From NCBI GenBank assembly GCA_016081115.2, contig CM071930.1, positions 28,101,641-28,165,640 of the forward strand: 64,000 nt of DNA, given 5' to 3'. The notes beneath the pieces are model-generated. The model made no database searches. It saw only the letters and a list, made by a program, of their open reading frames with translations, and was not told the DNA's origin. Both the position numbers and the translations under genes were made by a program. Numbering within the stretch: the first letter of the stretch is position 1; each line of letters opens with the position of its first letter. This document shows positions 54,607 through 64,000 of the stretch, one piece after another. Origin of the DNA: Rehmannia glutinosa. Its lineage: Eukaryota > Streptophyta > Magnoliopsida > Lamiales > Orobanchaceae.

Positions 54607-56270
54607 CCCCAGTCAATGCAGGGCAATCTCTGGGGGAATCCCCTGCAAATCTTTCATCTCCCAAGCAAACACTTGTGCATTCCTTCTGAGGACTTCAATG
54701 ATTTCTTGTTCCACATCAAGCTCTAGCTTGGTGCCAAGCTGTATAGTTTTTGTCTCGTCAGTTGGGTCTAGGGTTACTAGATTGATTTGCTCAACCGCCT
54801 CGAGTTTGGGTTCCTTCTTCAGCTTATGGACGACGAGGTCCTCTTCTTCTTAAGGTTCTTCGGAGCAATCTTCTTCTTGGAGGAGACCCACTTCCATCGG
54901 TGTAGTTAGTGCTTTCCAGAGCTCTGGGTCCAAAGCTTGGGGTTCATCTTTCCAGGTGGTAAAGTGGTATTCTCGGGCCACAATCCTATCTCCACACTCT
55001 TCTCCAATTCCTTTTGGAGTAGGGAATTCAACTTCTGGTGGTAGATGCAGGCAATGGCTCTGAATGAGTTCAAGGATGGGCAGGCAAGGATCACATTATA
55101 CTGAAAAGGGTATTGACCACTGCAAATAGGAATGACAATAGGGCGGGTCAAAACCCGGCTCTGCATTAAACCCATCCCATTTGAGGTGGGTTTAAACCTA
55201 GTGAAGCGGGTCCTAAGATGGGTCTCAGACCTGCTTTTAAAAAATCCACTGGGTCCTAGGCGGGTAATGGGTCCATATGGACCCATCCCAGACCCGCCCT
55301 GTTTATGTTAAGTTAAATAATTTTATTTAATTTTATTAGAGGTTGAGTCTCTCAACTCGTCAACTTGTCCAGTCTGTCTCTAGGGCTTGCAAAAGTCTCT
55401 GTCTTTCTAATGACCTCCGCGTCTCTCAAGAGTCGACTTATTAATCTCTAAAAAGTTCGGACTTCATGTTGCAAATTGTCATGCACTACTGTTCAATTGA
55501 TTATTCATGTTGGCTGTCAATTAATCTAATGGAGGCCTGAACTGATGATTGATAATTTTGTTGTTATGAAAATTCTTATAAAAGACAAATGAACAAATTA
55601 ACATTATGGAATTCAGGGGTCATAACATCATACAGTTAGCCAACACACAGATTAATGCTCTTGGCGAGTATGATGGGTTGAACCCGCCGGGTTGCGGGTC
55701 TAATGCGGGGTGGGGTAGGTCCCATGTTTAGTATTTTCTTCAAGGGACGTGTCCCGGGTTTGGCCAAACCCATCCTAGACCCACCCCATTGCCATCCCTA
55801 ACTGGAAACCTCACCATCTTCGTGACCCGGTGTGGGTAGCTTCCCAGCGAGAAGGGAAGCATTATCTCCCCGAGGATGGGGATCTTCTGTTGACTGAGAT
55901 CCTGTAGAGTAGCGGTGACTTCGGTCAGAGATAAGTCTTTGAATCCTAACTGGTAGAATGTGCAGTACGACAGTATGTCCATAGAGTTGCCAATGTCGAT
56001 CAACATTCTTTCACCCAGAAGTTGGCTACGGCTACAGCTACAAAAATGATTAGGGGAGTTGCTGGGTGTTCCCCTTCCCGAGCTGCGGGGAAAAGATCTT
56101 CTTTGCCGAAAGTTATCTCTTCTTGAGGCTTCTCCCCGTAGTATATTTGTTGGTGATATGTTGCATGATGAAATGTGTTCCTCTTGAGCTCCGTAGCAGG
56201 GCTTTCTTAGCAGGAGCTGAGCCTCCGTACACCGATCCTCCAAAGATGGCGTTTATCACCTTTTAATCCT
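54607..56270 (-). pseudogene. Protease and pre-RT region of element E, split by a hAT element
   Basis: Near 56260-56060: INAIFGGSVYGGSAPAKKAL, typical upstream of Tat protease. Then ERMLIDIGNSMDILSYCTFYQLG (about 56005-55935), the aspartic protease with D-G-S replaced by DIGNS, and FSLGSYPHRVT. The hAT element interrupts at 55800-55127. The frame then continues with YPFQYNVILACPSLNSFRAIACIYHQKL (about 55120-55030), the protease-to-RT linker, followed by acidic linker sequence to 54607. Processes Gag-Pol in active elements. Confidence 0.8.
55127..55800. mobile_element. Non-autonomous hAT (Ds-like) transposon, 674 bp
   Basis: Terminal inverted repeats TAGGAATGACAATAGGGCGGGTC (left, written in two parts: TAGGAATGACAAT and AGGGCGGGTC) and TAGGGATGGCAATGGGGTGG (complement of the right end), the TAGGGATG signature of plant hAT elements. 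The flanks are an 8-bp duplication with one mismatch: ACTGCAAA (55119-55126) and ACTGGAAA (55801-55808). No transposase. It interrupts the element E protease region cleanly. Confidence 0.9.
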
Positions 56271-56308
56271 CCATATGCTCCGAAGTTGCTACGAGCGTCT
56301 TAACATCA

Positions 56309-56326
56309 TTCCCAGAGACGACGCCA
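56309..56326 (-). other. Primer-binding site of element E
   Basis: TGGCGTCGTCTCTGGGAA on the minus strand, a decayed version of the TGGCGCCGTCTGTGGGAA site common in Tat-type Gypsy elements. It lies only about 40 bases before protease-region sequence, showing that gag is gone. Confidence 0.7.
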
Positions 56327-56329
56327 AAA

Positions 56330-56565
56330 TGATGTTGCTTTTTAGGACACATCACTCCAAGTTAAGGTATCTGGTAAAGTTTAAGTCTTCTTATCCCAAA
56401 GCTGGAAGTCTTCAATGATGGGAACTTTCCAGCAACACCAGCAAATGCTAGACGAGCCCTAGAGTTATCCCAAGGAGGCCCTCGCTCAAGTCAGCACGGT
56501 GAACGAGAGAAAACAATACAGAGAATACTGAATGCGTATAATATGGATTGTGAGAATCTCATAAT
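56330..56565 (-). repeat. Partial 5' LTR of element E
   Basis: About 235 bases ending AACATCA next to the primer site. The left limit on the minus strand (near 56565) is set by a change to other repeat sequence; no LTR start is seen. Confidence 0.5.
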
Positions 56566-58480
56566 ATTACTTACTATTTTGCATGTTTTTGTGTGTATTT
56601 TATGTGATGATTTATACATATTTTTGGCGTGTTTTATTTGTATTTGCATGTTTTAGTGTTACGTTGTGTTATTTTGTTGTTTTTCTAGGATTTGGAGCAA
56701 CTAATGTCAAAACGTCATTTCGCACTACTATAGCAGTATTCATATTTGGAACATAACTTTTTCATATAAAGTCAATTGGACCCGATTCTTATGTCATTAG
56801 AAAGCTAAGAGAGAGTTCTACAATGTCTACTTGATGAGAATCCAGTCAAGAAGGATCTAGGAAATACCAAATGCAAGCTATCTCGAGTTCTTGAAGGATA
56901 TGTAATTGAGTTCTTGAGTTCTTGTATTTGTTTATCATAGATTAGATATTTATTTTTGTTGTTGTGGGTCGTTTTGATGTTTAGAGGCCAAGTAAACCTT
57001 TAGGGTCGTGTCTTAAATTGTTATTCGAGTTTAGGTCGAGCAGGGATCGAATTCAAGTCGTAGGAAAACATTCGCAGGGGCGCACGACTTGTACATTGAC
57101 GCACGACCAGGGGCACGGCCGTGCGTGAAGCCCGTGTGTGATGCCGAATGATTGGGAGCCTACGGCTTGGCGCACGACCTCAGCGCATGGACTGATGTGA
57201 ACCGCATCAACAACTGTGCATATTACCCAACAATAATATGTTGTTAACCCAATATTTTCACTAGTTCGGTTAAAGATTGGTGGAAACCTCTACCCATTGC
57301 TTATAAAAGCAAGAAACTCGGTACGCGTAGACGCCACAAACGAATGTGTAAGTTCGCTTGATAATTCGGTAATTGCAACAATATGAACAATCTTGAAGCT
57401 CTTGGAAAAACCCCAAAGGGTTGAAGAGAAAAATCTCTAATAAATATGCAATATCAAAGTTGTTATCAAAAAAATAAACAAGTGTTTGCCTTATATAGGC
57501 GACTCAAAACAAACCCTAAACCAAAAAAAAAACCTAAACCAACTAGGAAATAACTTAAAATTCAAAAACGGAAATAAAGACTGAGCAAAACTCGTATTCC
57601 TGGATTAGCGCACGGGCTCACGCACGGGCCGTGCGCTAAGGTCGAGCATCAATCGGCGACACACACATGCTCGCGCACGACGCCGTGCGGCCGAGGTCGC
57701 GGCGCTAAGTCAGAGGCTCCCAATCATTCGACATCATACACGGGCTTCACGCACGGGCGTGCCCCTGGTCCTGTGTCAATGCACGGGTCGTCCTCCCCTG
57801 CGAATGTTTTCCTGCGACTTAAATTCGATCCCTGCTTGACCCAAACTTGAAATAACAACTTAAGACGCGACCATAAAGGTTTACTTGGCCTCTAAACATC
57901 AAAATGACTCGCAACAGCGAAAATAAACACCTAATCTATGATAAACAAATACCAGAACTCAAGAACTCGAGATAGCTTGCATTTGGTGTTGTCCGGATCC
58001 TTCGTGACTGGATTCTCATCACTACTTCTGGTACTAAATGCAAATGAAGACGTTTGGATGGATTAAAATCATGTGAAAGTAGAAATTAGGTGATGAGATT
58101 TCGAAAATGACAGTCTTAGTATTTTGGCAATAACTCTCTCTAGAAAATTTATATTGAGGTCATTCAAGTGGCTATGAAAGCTATGAGATAGAGCTACAAT
58201 GCATAAGAAGACACTAAGAGTAAATTCCGAAGTCTGGAGGGCGGCCGGGTGTGCATAAGAGGTGCGCATCCGTGCACAATGCACAAAGATGGCGTAACGG
58301 CTCGTGCGTGTGGGGCAGCTGATTCTTGTGAGGCCACTACAGCGACTTCTGCGAGAACACGAATTTTTGATTTTTTTCGTTTTTGGCTCTTCCACCTTGT
58401 ATAGAACTCTAGGATTATAAATAAGACTTGGGAGCCCATATTTTCGATAATCGTTATTTCTTAGCATTTTTAAACCTTAG
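56566..58480. repeat. Two LTR-like fragments in inverted orientation
   Basis: 56833-57160 and 57715-58020 are inverted copies of each other with moderate divergence (shared TTTGTTTATCATAGATTAG, TTTAGAGGCCAAGTAAACC, GCAGGGATCGAATT, GAAAACATTCGCAGGGG, AATGATTGGGAGCC). Both carry GCACGGCCGTGCG-type palindromic motifs like those in Athila LTRs. The 550-base spacer contains CACTAGTTCGGTTAAAG and TTATATAGGCG and no gene. No primer site or coding region accompanies them. Confidence 0.65.
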
Positions 58481-59440
58481 TTTTTGTTATTTTCTCTTCC
58501 ATCCAACATTGGGGATTGCTTGTTTTTCCACCATAGATATTTTGTGGCTAGATCAAAGCGTAATTATTCTCCATCTTCTTTATCTGATTTTCAATTGATT
58601 GGTGATTGTTGCTATTACATGATCATATTTATAATTGCTCTCTTCCTCTCAATTGAATTGATGAATCCATCTACAAGTATGAACTAATTTCCTTGTTCTA
58701 TGATTAGGATGATTTGATTCAAACAAACAAGCATGAGTATTGATTAATTGATTTGTTTTCCTGAATAAATTGTTATACTTGAGGGATTAATTGAGATCGA
58801 GAGAAGATATTATTACTGGACTAAATTTATTCAGGGGGTTAGATATGAATCATAAATATATTATCTAACTTGGTTAATGAAGATAGCAAATTATGTAGGG
58901 ATAACTCTAATCTGTGAATACATGAGTTATCAGATCTAAGCATAGTTTTTACCTGTTTGTTATAATTATTAATCACATGATCGATTAGTTGATATTCTGC
59001 TTGCAAGTTTGATGTGATGATTCCGAAATCGTAGATCTTTATCCATATCGTTTTCACCGGGTTTATTTGTGTTTAGTTTTAATTGGCCTTTTATTTATTT
59101 TTCCTTAGATAATTAAAATCACAAATTTGGTTAGAGTGTTTAGGATTTATTTTCTGTTTATTGTGATACATAATAATTATTTGCCGGCTAAGTCTTCCTT
59201 GAGAGACAACTTGTGGTTAACTTGCTACCCTACATGATCTCATACTCTGGTGAACGTCGCTAGATTAATTTAGGTGTTTAGCGGTCGAACACTTACAAAT
59301 GAGATGGAGAGACCTTTATATACCTGGATAGAAGGCCTCATAGGAGAAAATAACTCGTAGGTCGGATCTAGACCTCCTGGGTCGGGTTATTCCAACTGTA
59401 GTCCACTAATTAATGAGTAACTAGTGGGATTAAATAAATA
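58481..59440. other. Probable degenerate LTR or leader sequence
   Basis: No gene. TTCCTTGAGAGACAACTTGTGG and GTTTAGCGGTCGAACACTTAC near 59195-59300 resemble the LTR-to-leader region just before the primer site in Athila-type elements, but no primer site follows. Best called an undated LTR fragment. Confidence 0.35.
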
Positions 59441-59483
59441 TATAAACTGAATTATAATGATAATAAAAGGACATTTTTACACC

Positions 59484-59600
59484 ATGAGCTTGTAGCTCAA
59501 GTTGTATCGTTCACCCTTTATAAGGGTATTGACCAGGGTTTGAACCATGTATCTTTCAGTTTATTTGAAATTTATCTCAACCCCTCCAACTACTACTCCC
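59484..59600 (+). mobile_element. SINE-like unit with RNA polymerase III A and B boxes
   Basis: TAGCTCAAGTTG (59493-59504) resembles an A box and GGGTTTGAACC (59536-59546) a B box, spaced as in tRNA-derived plant SINEs. The following part is C/T-rich and ends before AAAAGAAAAGG. No target duplication established. Confidence 0.45.
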
Positions 59601-59929
59601 AACTTATTAAAAGAAAAGGATATTTTTGCCCCAACAGTTTTTTATTTTTAGTCTTCTTACAACACTACAACCTGACCCATATTATTTGGACCAAAATTAA
59701 AAGGATAAGGATAAAATACCGAACATTCCTGAAAAAATAATACATTTACACTCTCGGCCTTTCTTCTGGACATTTGTAGGCTCCCACCAATTTTGCCGAT
59801 TTTTTTACGTTGTTATTATAAGGTTGCTTTGAATATGTTTTAAGTATGTTTCATCTAATAAAATTTCAATGAAAAAATAAATTTGCCTCCATAAAATAAT
59901 CAATTTTGTACTCAAAATCTTATAAACAA

Positions 59930-60430
59930 TATAGAAATATACACATATATTTAATATTAAAACAAAACAAATTGAATATAATAGAAACAACACATGAATA
60001 TAAAAACACAATTCAATTTTTGATCCAATGCATTGAAAACGTTGAAAACACATAGAAACAACATAACAATATAAAAACAATACAAGAACAAAAAAAGTTT
60101 AAAAATAGGTAAAAAGTTGCAATGAAATATCGAATACAACATAAAAACAATAAAGAAACATCACAACAACATTAAAAACAATATAGAAACAACCTAGAAA
60201 TAACATAAACCATATATAAAACAACATATGAACAAAAAAGAGCGTAAAAAATAGATAAAAGTTACATCAAAACATCGAAGCAACACACAAACAACAAAGA
60301 AACAAGTAGGAAACAAGTAGGAAACAATAGAAATAACATAGAAAAACAATCGAGGAATAAAAAAAATAAAAAAAAAGCATAAAAATATCCCAAAAATGTG
60401 CATGAGCGTAAAAATATGCAAAAAAGAGCG
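59930..60430. repeat. A-rich degenerate repeats
   Basis: Dense short units such as ATAGAAACAACAT and AACAATATAGAAACAAC. Within them a longer period is visible: GAACAAAAAAGTTTAAAAATAG-like sequence near 60087 recurs near 60231 and in part near 60401, about 145-170 bases apart. AAGTAGGAAAC is doubled at 60304-60326. Open frames across it consist mostly of Phe, Leu, Ile and Tyr and are not genes. Confidence 0.55.
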
Positions 60431-61126
60431 GAAAACGTATTTAATGTCTTTTCTGTTGAAATGTTGCTCGCTTAAGGGAATAAGAGCTAGCAACTGAAGG
60501 TCCGTGACCTTGAGCAGCTCTTTATCCTTAGAAAATCTGGGTATTTTTGGAATTAATTCAGAATAGAACACTAGATAAAGTCCCAATGTCTCCATGCATG
60601 TTGCTCTTGGTACTAAAGCATTTGCAATTGATGAATTAAAGAAAGGGCCGGCCCAATATGATGTTGATCTCCATGTTATCTTATTCTCGTTAATTATATT
60701 ATTTAATATGGACATGGTCCTCATGGACCATTAATCATTTAATTTTTTCAGTACAATGAGATAGTAGAGAAAGAGACACATGCACTAATATGACATCGAA
60801 CTGGATCAATTGCCCTTACAATACAAGTCTCACCCAACACAAAATTGACCCCACCATTAATCATTTAATGGATCTAGATGTAATAGGATATGCATCTACA
60901 TAAAAATATAATTAAGGTCCCATCTGCTTTTTGGGACTACTAGAAATATGTCATTAAACATTTAAATTAAATATGATTAATTTACTCCACCAAACTTACT
61001 TTTTAACCTACTAAAAGCAATCCAGCTTTTGAACTTATTTTCTAAACCTTTTCCTTCACCTTTAAATTTTACGAACTCATTTTTTATATGCACGCCACAA
61101 GAATCAAAGTTTTTGCATAAAGAAAA
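60431..61126. other. Non-coding DNA
   Basis: No gene supported. A minus-strand open frame here (60724-60194) runs into the A-rich repeats and has no recognisable domain. Confidence 0.5.
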
Positions 61127-62155
61127 GGGTAGATGGCATGTCATCCCCTAATTTAACAATTTTTGGCACATAACCCCAAACCAACGTAACACCACTTCAC
61201 CCCCTAAATTTAAGCTAATGAGAGCACTTTGTCTTCCATAAGCCCATTCGGGCCAAGACATTAAGTATAAAAATTGAGCGGGCCTTTCTAATGGGTATTC
61301 TTAACATGCCAAAATTTACAAAAGGGAAAAAAAGAAAATTTCAAAATTATTTGCAGTTTATTAAACAAATTGATAAAAAAATCCAAACTTATTCAAAAAT
61401 TTAAAAATTTAAAAGTATTAAATCCGATAATTTGTTTAAATAACTAAAAATAGTAAAAAAATATTTTAAAAACCTAAAAGTATAAAAATAAAATATGGTA
61501 ATTGTTGAGAAACTATAAATCATTTATAAGAAAATGACATTTATTATATTTTAAATTCCAAAATAAAACTCAAAAGTTTTTATAAAATTTTCTAAAAACC
61601 GCAAACCGATTTTTGAATAATTTTAAAACTTTTTAGAAATCTGGGATAATAGAATTGGGATATTAAAATCTGAATCTTTTTGTAAAATTTATAAAAAGTT
61701 TTGAGTTTTTAATTTTGGAATTTAAAATATTTTAAATAAATGTCAAATTTTGTATAAATGATTTATATCTTTCTTGACAATTTCCATATTTTAATTTTAT
61801 AATTTTAGGAATATAAAATAATTTTGGTTTTTACTATTTTTAGTTTTTTAAAAAATTATCAGATTTTATATTTTTAAATATTTAGACTTTTAAATAAGTT
61901 TGGATTTTTTAACATTTTTTAATAAATTGCAAATAATTTTAAATTTTGTTGTTCTTCCTTTTGTAAATTTTGGCATGTTAAGCCCATTAGAAACGCCCAC
62001 TCAATTTTTATACTTAATGTCTTGGCCCGAATGGGCTTATGGGGGGCAAAGTGCTCTCATTAGTTTAAATTTAGGGGGTGAAGTGGTGTTATGTTGGTTT
62101 TGGGGGGTTATGTGCCAAAAAATTTTAAATTAGGGGGGTGACATGCCATTTGCCC
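61127..62155. mobile_element. Mutator-like foldback element, 1,029 bp
   Basis: Almost the whole element is an inverted repeat: arms of about 450 bases (61127-61580 and 61690-62155) start GGGTAGATGGCATGTCATCC and, on the other strand, GGGCAAATGGCATGTCACCC. Landmarks such as AATGTCTTGGCC and TTTGGCATGTTAAG appear in both arms. The flanks show a 9-bp duplication with one mismatch: TAAAGAAAA (61118-61126) and TAAAGCAAA (62156-62164), the Mutator length. No transposase. Confidence 0.85.
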
Positions 62156-62159
62156 TAAA

Positions 62160-64000
62160 GCAAAAGGAAACCACTGTCTTTACAAAATAAAGAGAAATTA
62201 ATTAACACCATTTCATGTCGTCCTCCTCTTAGTTAGAAGTATGTCACCCGTATGGTTCCGTTAGGGTTTCGTCCTTCACGTCACCTCCCTCTGCGAGGTT
62301 TCCCTGGTTTGATGTCCATCTTCCACCTCTCTCTCGACTTCACCCATCTTCACAGATTTCTTAACTGAGCTTTTTCGTTTTTTCTGAGTCTAGGGTTTAC
62401 GGTCCTGCTAGGGTTTTTTCTTTGTTCTTTCTTCTTGCTTTAGTTAGGGTTGCATTGTGTCAAGTTCTGCTTTTTCTTTCTTTTTTGAGTCTGGTAGTGT
62501 TTTTGTTTCAGATTTGTGTGGCTTTTTTATTTTTTGCAGGGTGTCCTCTAATACTCGATTCATCTCTATTTTGGGCGACGGAGAAATATATACCTTTGGT
62601 CATGGAGGATCCAACAGAGGAGGAAAAGACCGTATTAGATTTGGACGATACAGTTGGTGAAGTTTCGATCGAAAATTCGTCATGGACGAACTACCTGGTA
62701 GGAAAACTAATCACGGATAAAAGATGGAAATCATTTTATCTTATTGAAGTTATGAAGAAGTCCTGGAAAGCGAAAGAGGACATAATCTCTCGTGAATGGG
62801 GGGGATTGATCCTGTTTCGATTCAGTCGAAGGGAAGATATGGATTGGGTTCTCCAAAACCAACATTGGCACTATGAAGGAGGTTTATTCGCAATCAAGGC
62901 TCTGAAGGAGAACGAGCAACCCTCCACAATTATGATACAACATTCAACTTTTTGGGTTAGGGCGTATGATATCCCGATCGGATGCATGAATCCCACGGTG
63001 GCAAAAACATTGGCCGGTCGGCTCAGAGAAATTGCAGCGTTAGGCCATTCGACGGAGGGCCTATTTGGTAAGTTTATGAGGTTCAAAGTATACCTTGATA
63101 TCACAAAGCCGTTACAACGCTCCATCACTATTCGGATCAAAGGGAATACTCTGACTAACTGAAGTACGAGTCGCTGCCTTTATAATATTTTTGTTGCGAA
63201 ATTATCGGGCATTTTTTTTGTAACTGTGAACACTACGATCGCAACGAATTCATAGACACGTCGAGTATGAAATACGGTCCATGGTTAAAAGCCTCCCCCC
63301 TTAAATGAATCCCATCGACCCGTCCCACCTCTTCCAATTCCAACCCGACCACGACACGTAATATTTTCGGCCATGAACCCAGAAACCAAAAAACATCCCA
63401 TATACAACCCACTGATACTAACCTCAATTCCCAGCCCCACCACAATCGGACACAAACACCACAGCCATACCACACCATGCACGAGCCCATTGAGCAAATC
63501 GAAACCCATGACCCCATCGCATCCCCGCTAAATGCCCACCTTAGACGCTCCCTTCAATCCTTGTCCCCTATCACTTTACCGGAAAACCGAAATGCACAAC
63601 CCACCATTGACCTCAATATTCCTTCAGCTAGCATCTCACCCTCTCTACCAAATATCTAAGATGAAAACTCTAATCCCACCACACCAAAGTCAACACACTC
63701 CAATTCCCTTACGTCTCAGTCCACCACAACACCCATTCAGGCCCAAATCCCATCAACTCATACCTTTAATGCACCTACAGACAGCCCGCATACTCATCCC
63801 ATCACCAAGACAAAAGTCAAGACCATACACAAAAACCTGGACCCGCCTAAAAACTAAAACCTCAACACATCAAAACCGGACAACCCAGCTAAACGCTCTA
63901 ACCCCACAACCTGTTCTATTGAACCCCAGGAAGATTGTGGAGCAAAAACACAAAAGGAGTTCGGGCTTTTTGAAACATCTTCTACATTTGCACTATCGGC
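62160..64000 (+). mobile_element. 5' end of an L1-type LINE, continues past the window
   Basis: A C/T-rich 5' UTR (from about 62215) leads to ORF1 with a DUF4283-type domain and a CCHC knuckle, the ORF1 layout of plant L1 elements. ORF2 (endonuclease and RT) would lie beyond 64000. Plus orientation. The 5' boundary is not marked by a duplication that I can see. Confidence 0.8.
62602..64000 (+). pseudogene. LINE ORF1 (DUF4283 and zinc knuckle), frameshifted and partial
   Basis: I place the start at ATG 62602 (MEDPTEEEKTVLDLDD); the open frame extends upstream only through a hydrophobic translation of the 5' UTR. Residues 30-180 form the DUF4283-type nucleic-acid-binding domain: LVGKLITDKRWKSF, WGGLILFRFSRREDMDWVL, FWVRAYDIPIGCMNP, GRLREIAALG. 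The frame ends at 63162 after an indel. In the neighbouring frame a knuckle follows (CEIIGHFFCNC), then YGPWLKASPLK, a TGA at 63306 and a TAA at 63657. A Pro/Ser/Thr-rich hydrophilic tail runs to the window end. ORF1p binds LINE RNA; this copy is inactive. Confidence 0.85.

Larger units (their letters stand above)
49261..56565 (-). mobile_element. Decayed Tat-like Gypsy retrotransposon (element E) with nested insertions
   Basis: Minus-strand order: partial 5' LTR (56565-56330), primer site (56326-56309), protease, RT, RNase H, integrase, tandem repeats. PR-RT-RH-IN order marks Gypsy, and the integrase end (VGDLILRKAEVSGPVGKLDS) suggests the Tat group. Gag is deleted. Nested inside are a MITE (50964-51348), a solo LTR (52790-54337) and a hAT element (55127-55800). 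Confidence 0.8.

Noticed and set aside
58069..58467. Two overlapping minus-strand open frames with Cys/Arg-rich sequence
   Set aside because: They lie in GC-motif-bearing LTR-like DNA, have no domain and start in repeat sequence.
60194..60724. A 176-aa minus-strand open frame
   Set aside because: Its C-terminal half is a Phe/Leu/Ile/Tyr-rich translation of the A-rich repeats, and the rest shows no domain. It is not supported as a gene.
62422..62601. An upstream Met for LINE ORF1
   Set aside because: The extra 60 residues are a hydrophobic translation of a T-rich 5' UTR. The ATG at 62602 begins the acidic start expected of this ORF1 type.

Overview
This window is plant nuclear DNA, almost certainly a repeat-dense heterochromatic block on a scaffold (a 100-N gap sits at 31052-31151). 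I found no intact host gene. The evidence for a plant is the mix of lineages: Copia elements primed by initiator tRNA-Met (TGGTATCAGAGC), Athila-type Gypsy elements primed by the TGGCGCCGTTGCCGGGGA class of site, a Tat-like Gypsy pol, an L1-type ORF1 with a DUF4283-like domain, and CACTA, hAT and Mutator-like non-autonomous DNA transposons. A eudicot is likely. I cannot name the species from sequence alone.

Layout. 1-3672 is the 3' part of a Sirevirus-like Copia element (D): a decayed post-pol ORF, polypurine tract and partial LTR. 3673-7813 is a minus-strand Athila-like element (Athila-1) whose gag is split by a solo LTR (4247-5776). Athila-1 abuts, with an intact LTR terminus, the RT gene of an older minus-strand RE1-like Copia element (C). 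C is also split by a nearly complete 13.6-kb Copia element (A, plus strand, 8580-22163), and its gag, protease and integrase resume at 22164-24656. A further C-family fragment (C') follows. 25438-31051 is a second Athila-like element (Athila-2, plus strand) that has lost pol. 32069-45857 is a second nearly complete member of the A family (B, minus strand). 45863-49260 holds AT-rich DNA, a possible host-gene scrap, and a CACTA element carrying a tRNA-like module. 49261-56565 is a decayed Tat-like Gypsy element (E, minus strand) invaded by a MITE, another solo LTR (52790-54337) and a 674-bp hAT element. 56566-59440 contains LTR fragments in inverted orientation. 59484-62155 holds a SINE-like unit, A-rich degenerate repeats and a 1-kb Mutator-like foldback element. 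62160-64000 is the 5' end of a LINE.

The A/B family dominates. Two full elements and two solo LTRs each have a perfect 5-bp target duplication (GATGG, TACTA, GGCGG, ATCCG). Its gag-pol is typical Copia, but between pol and the polypurine tract lies a third ORF of about 4 kb. That ORF is preceded by a leader resembling a plant gene (TATA-like box, pyrimidine-rich 5' UTR, AAACCCTA motif). Element D and the Gypsy element Athila-2 carry their own post-pol ORFs in the same place, with similar pyrimidine-rich leaders and, by eye, a related domain. That recurring module is the most interesting feature here. Coding regions in A also show a peculiar indel pattern at CAG/CTG sites that looks like assembly error at methylated CHG positions.
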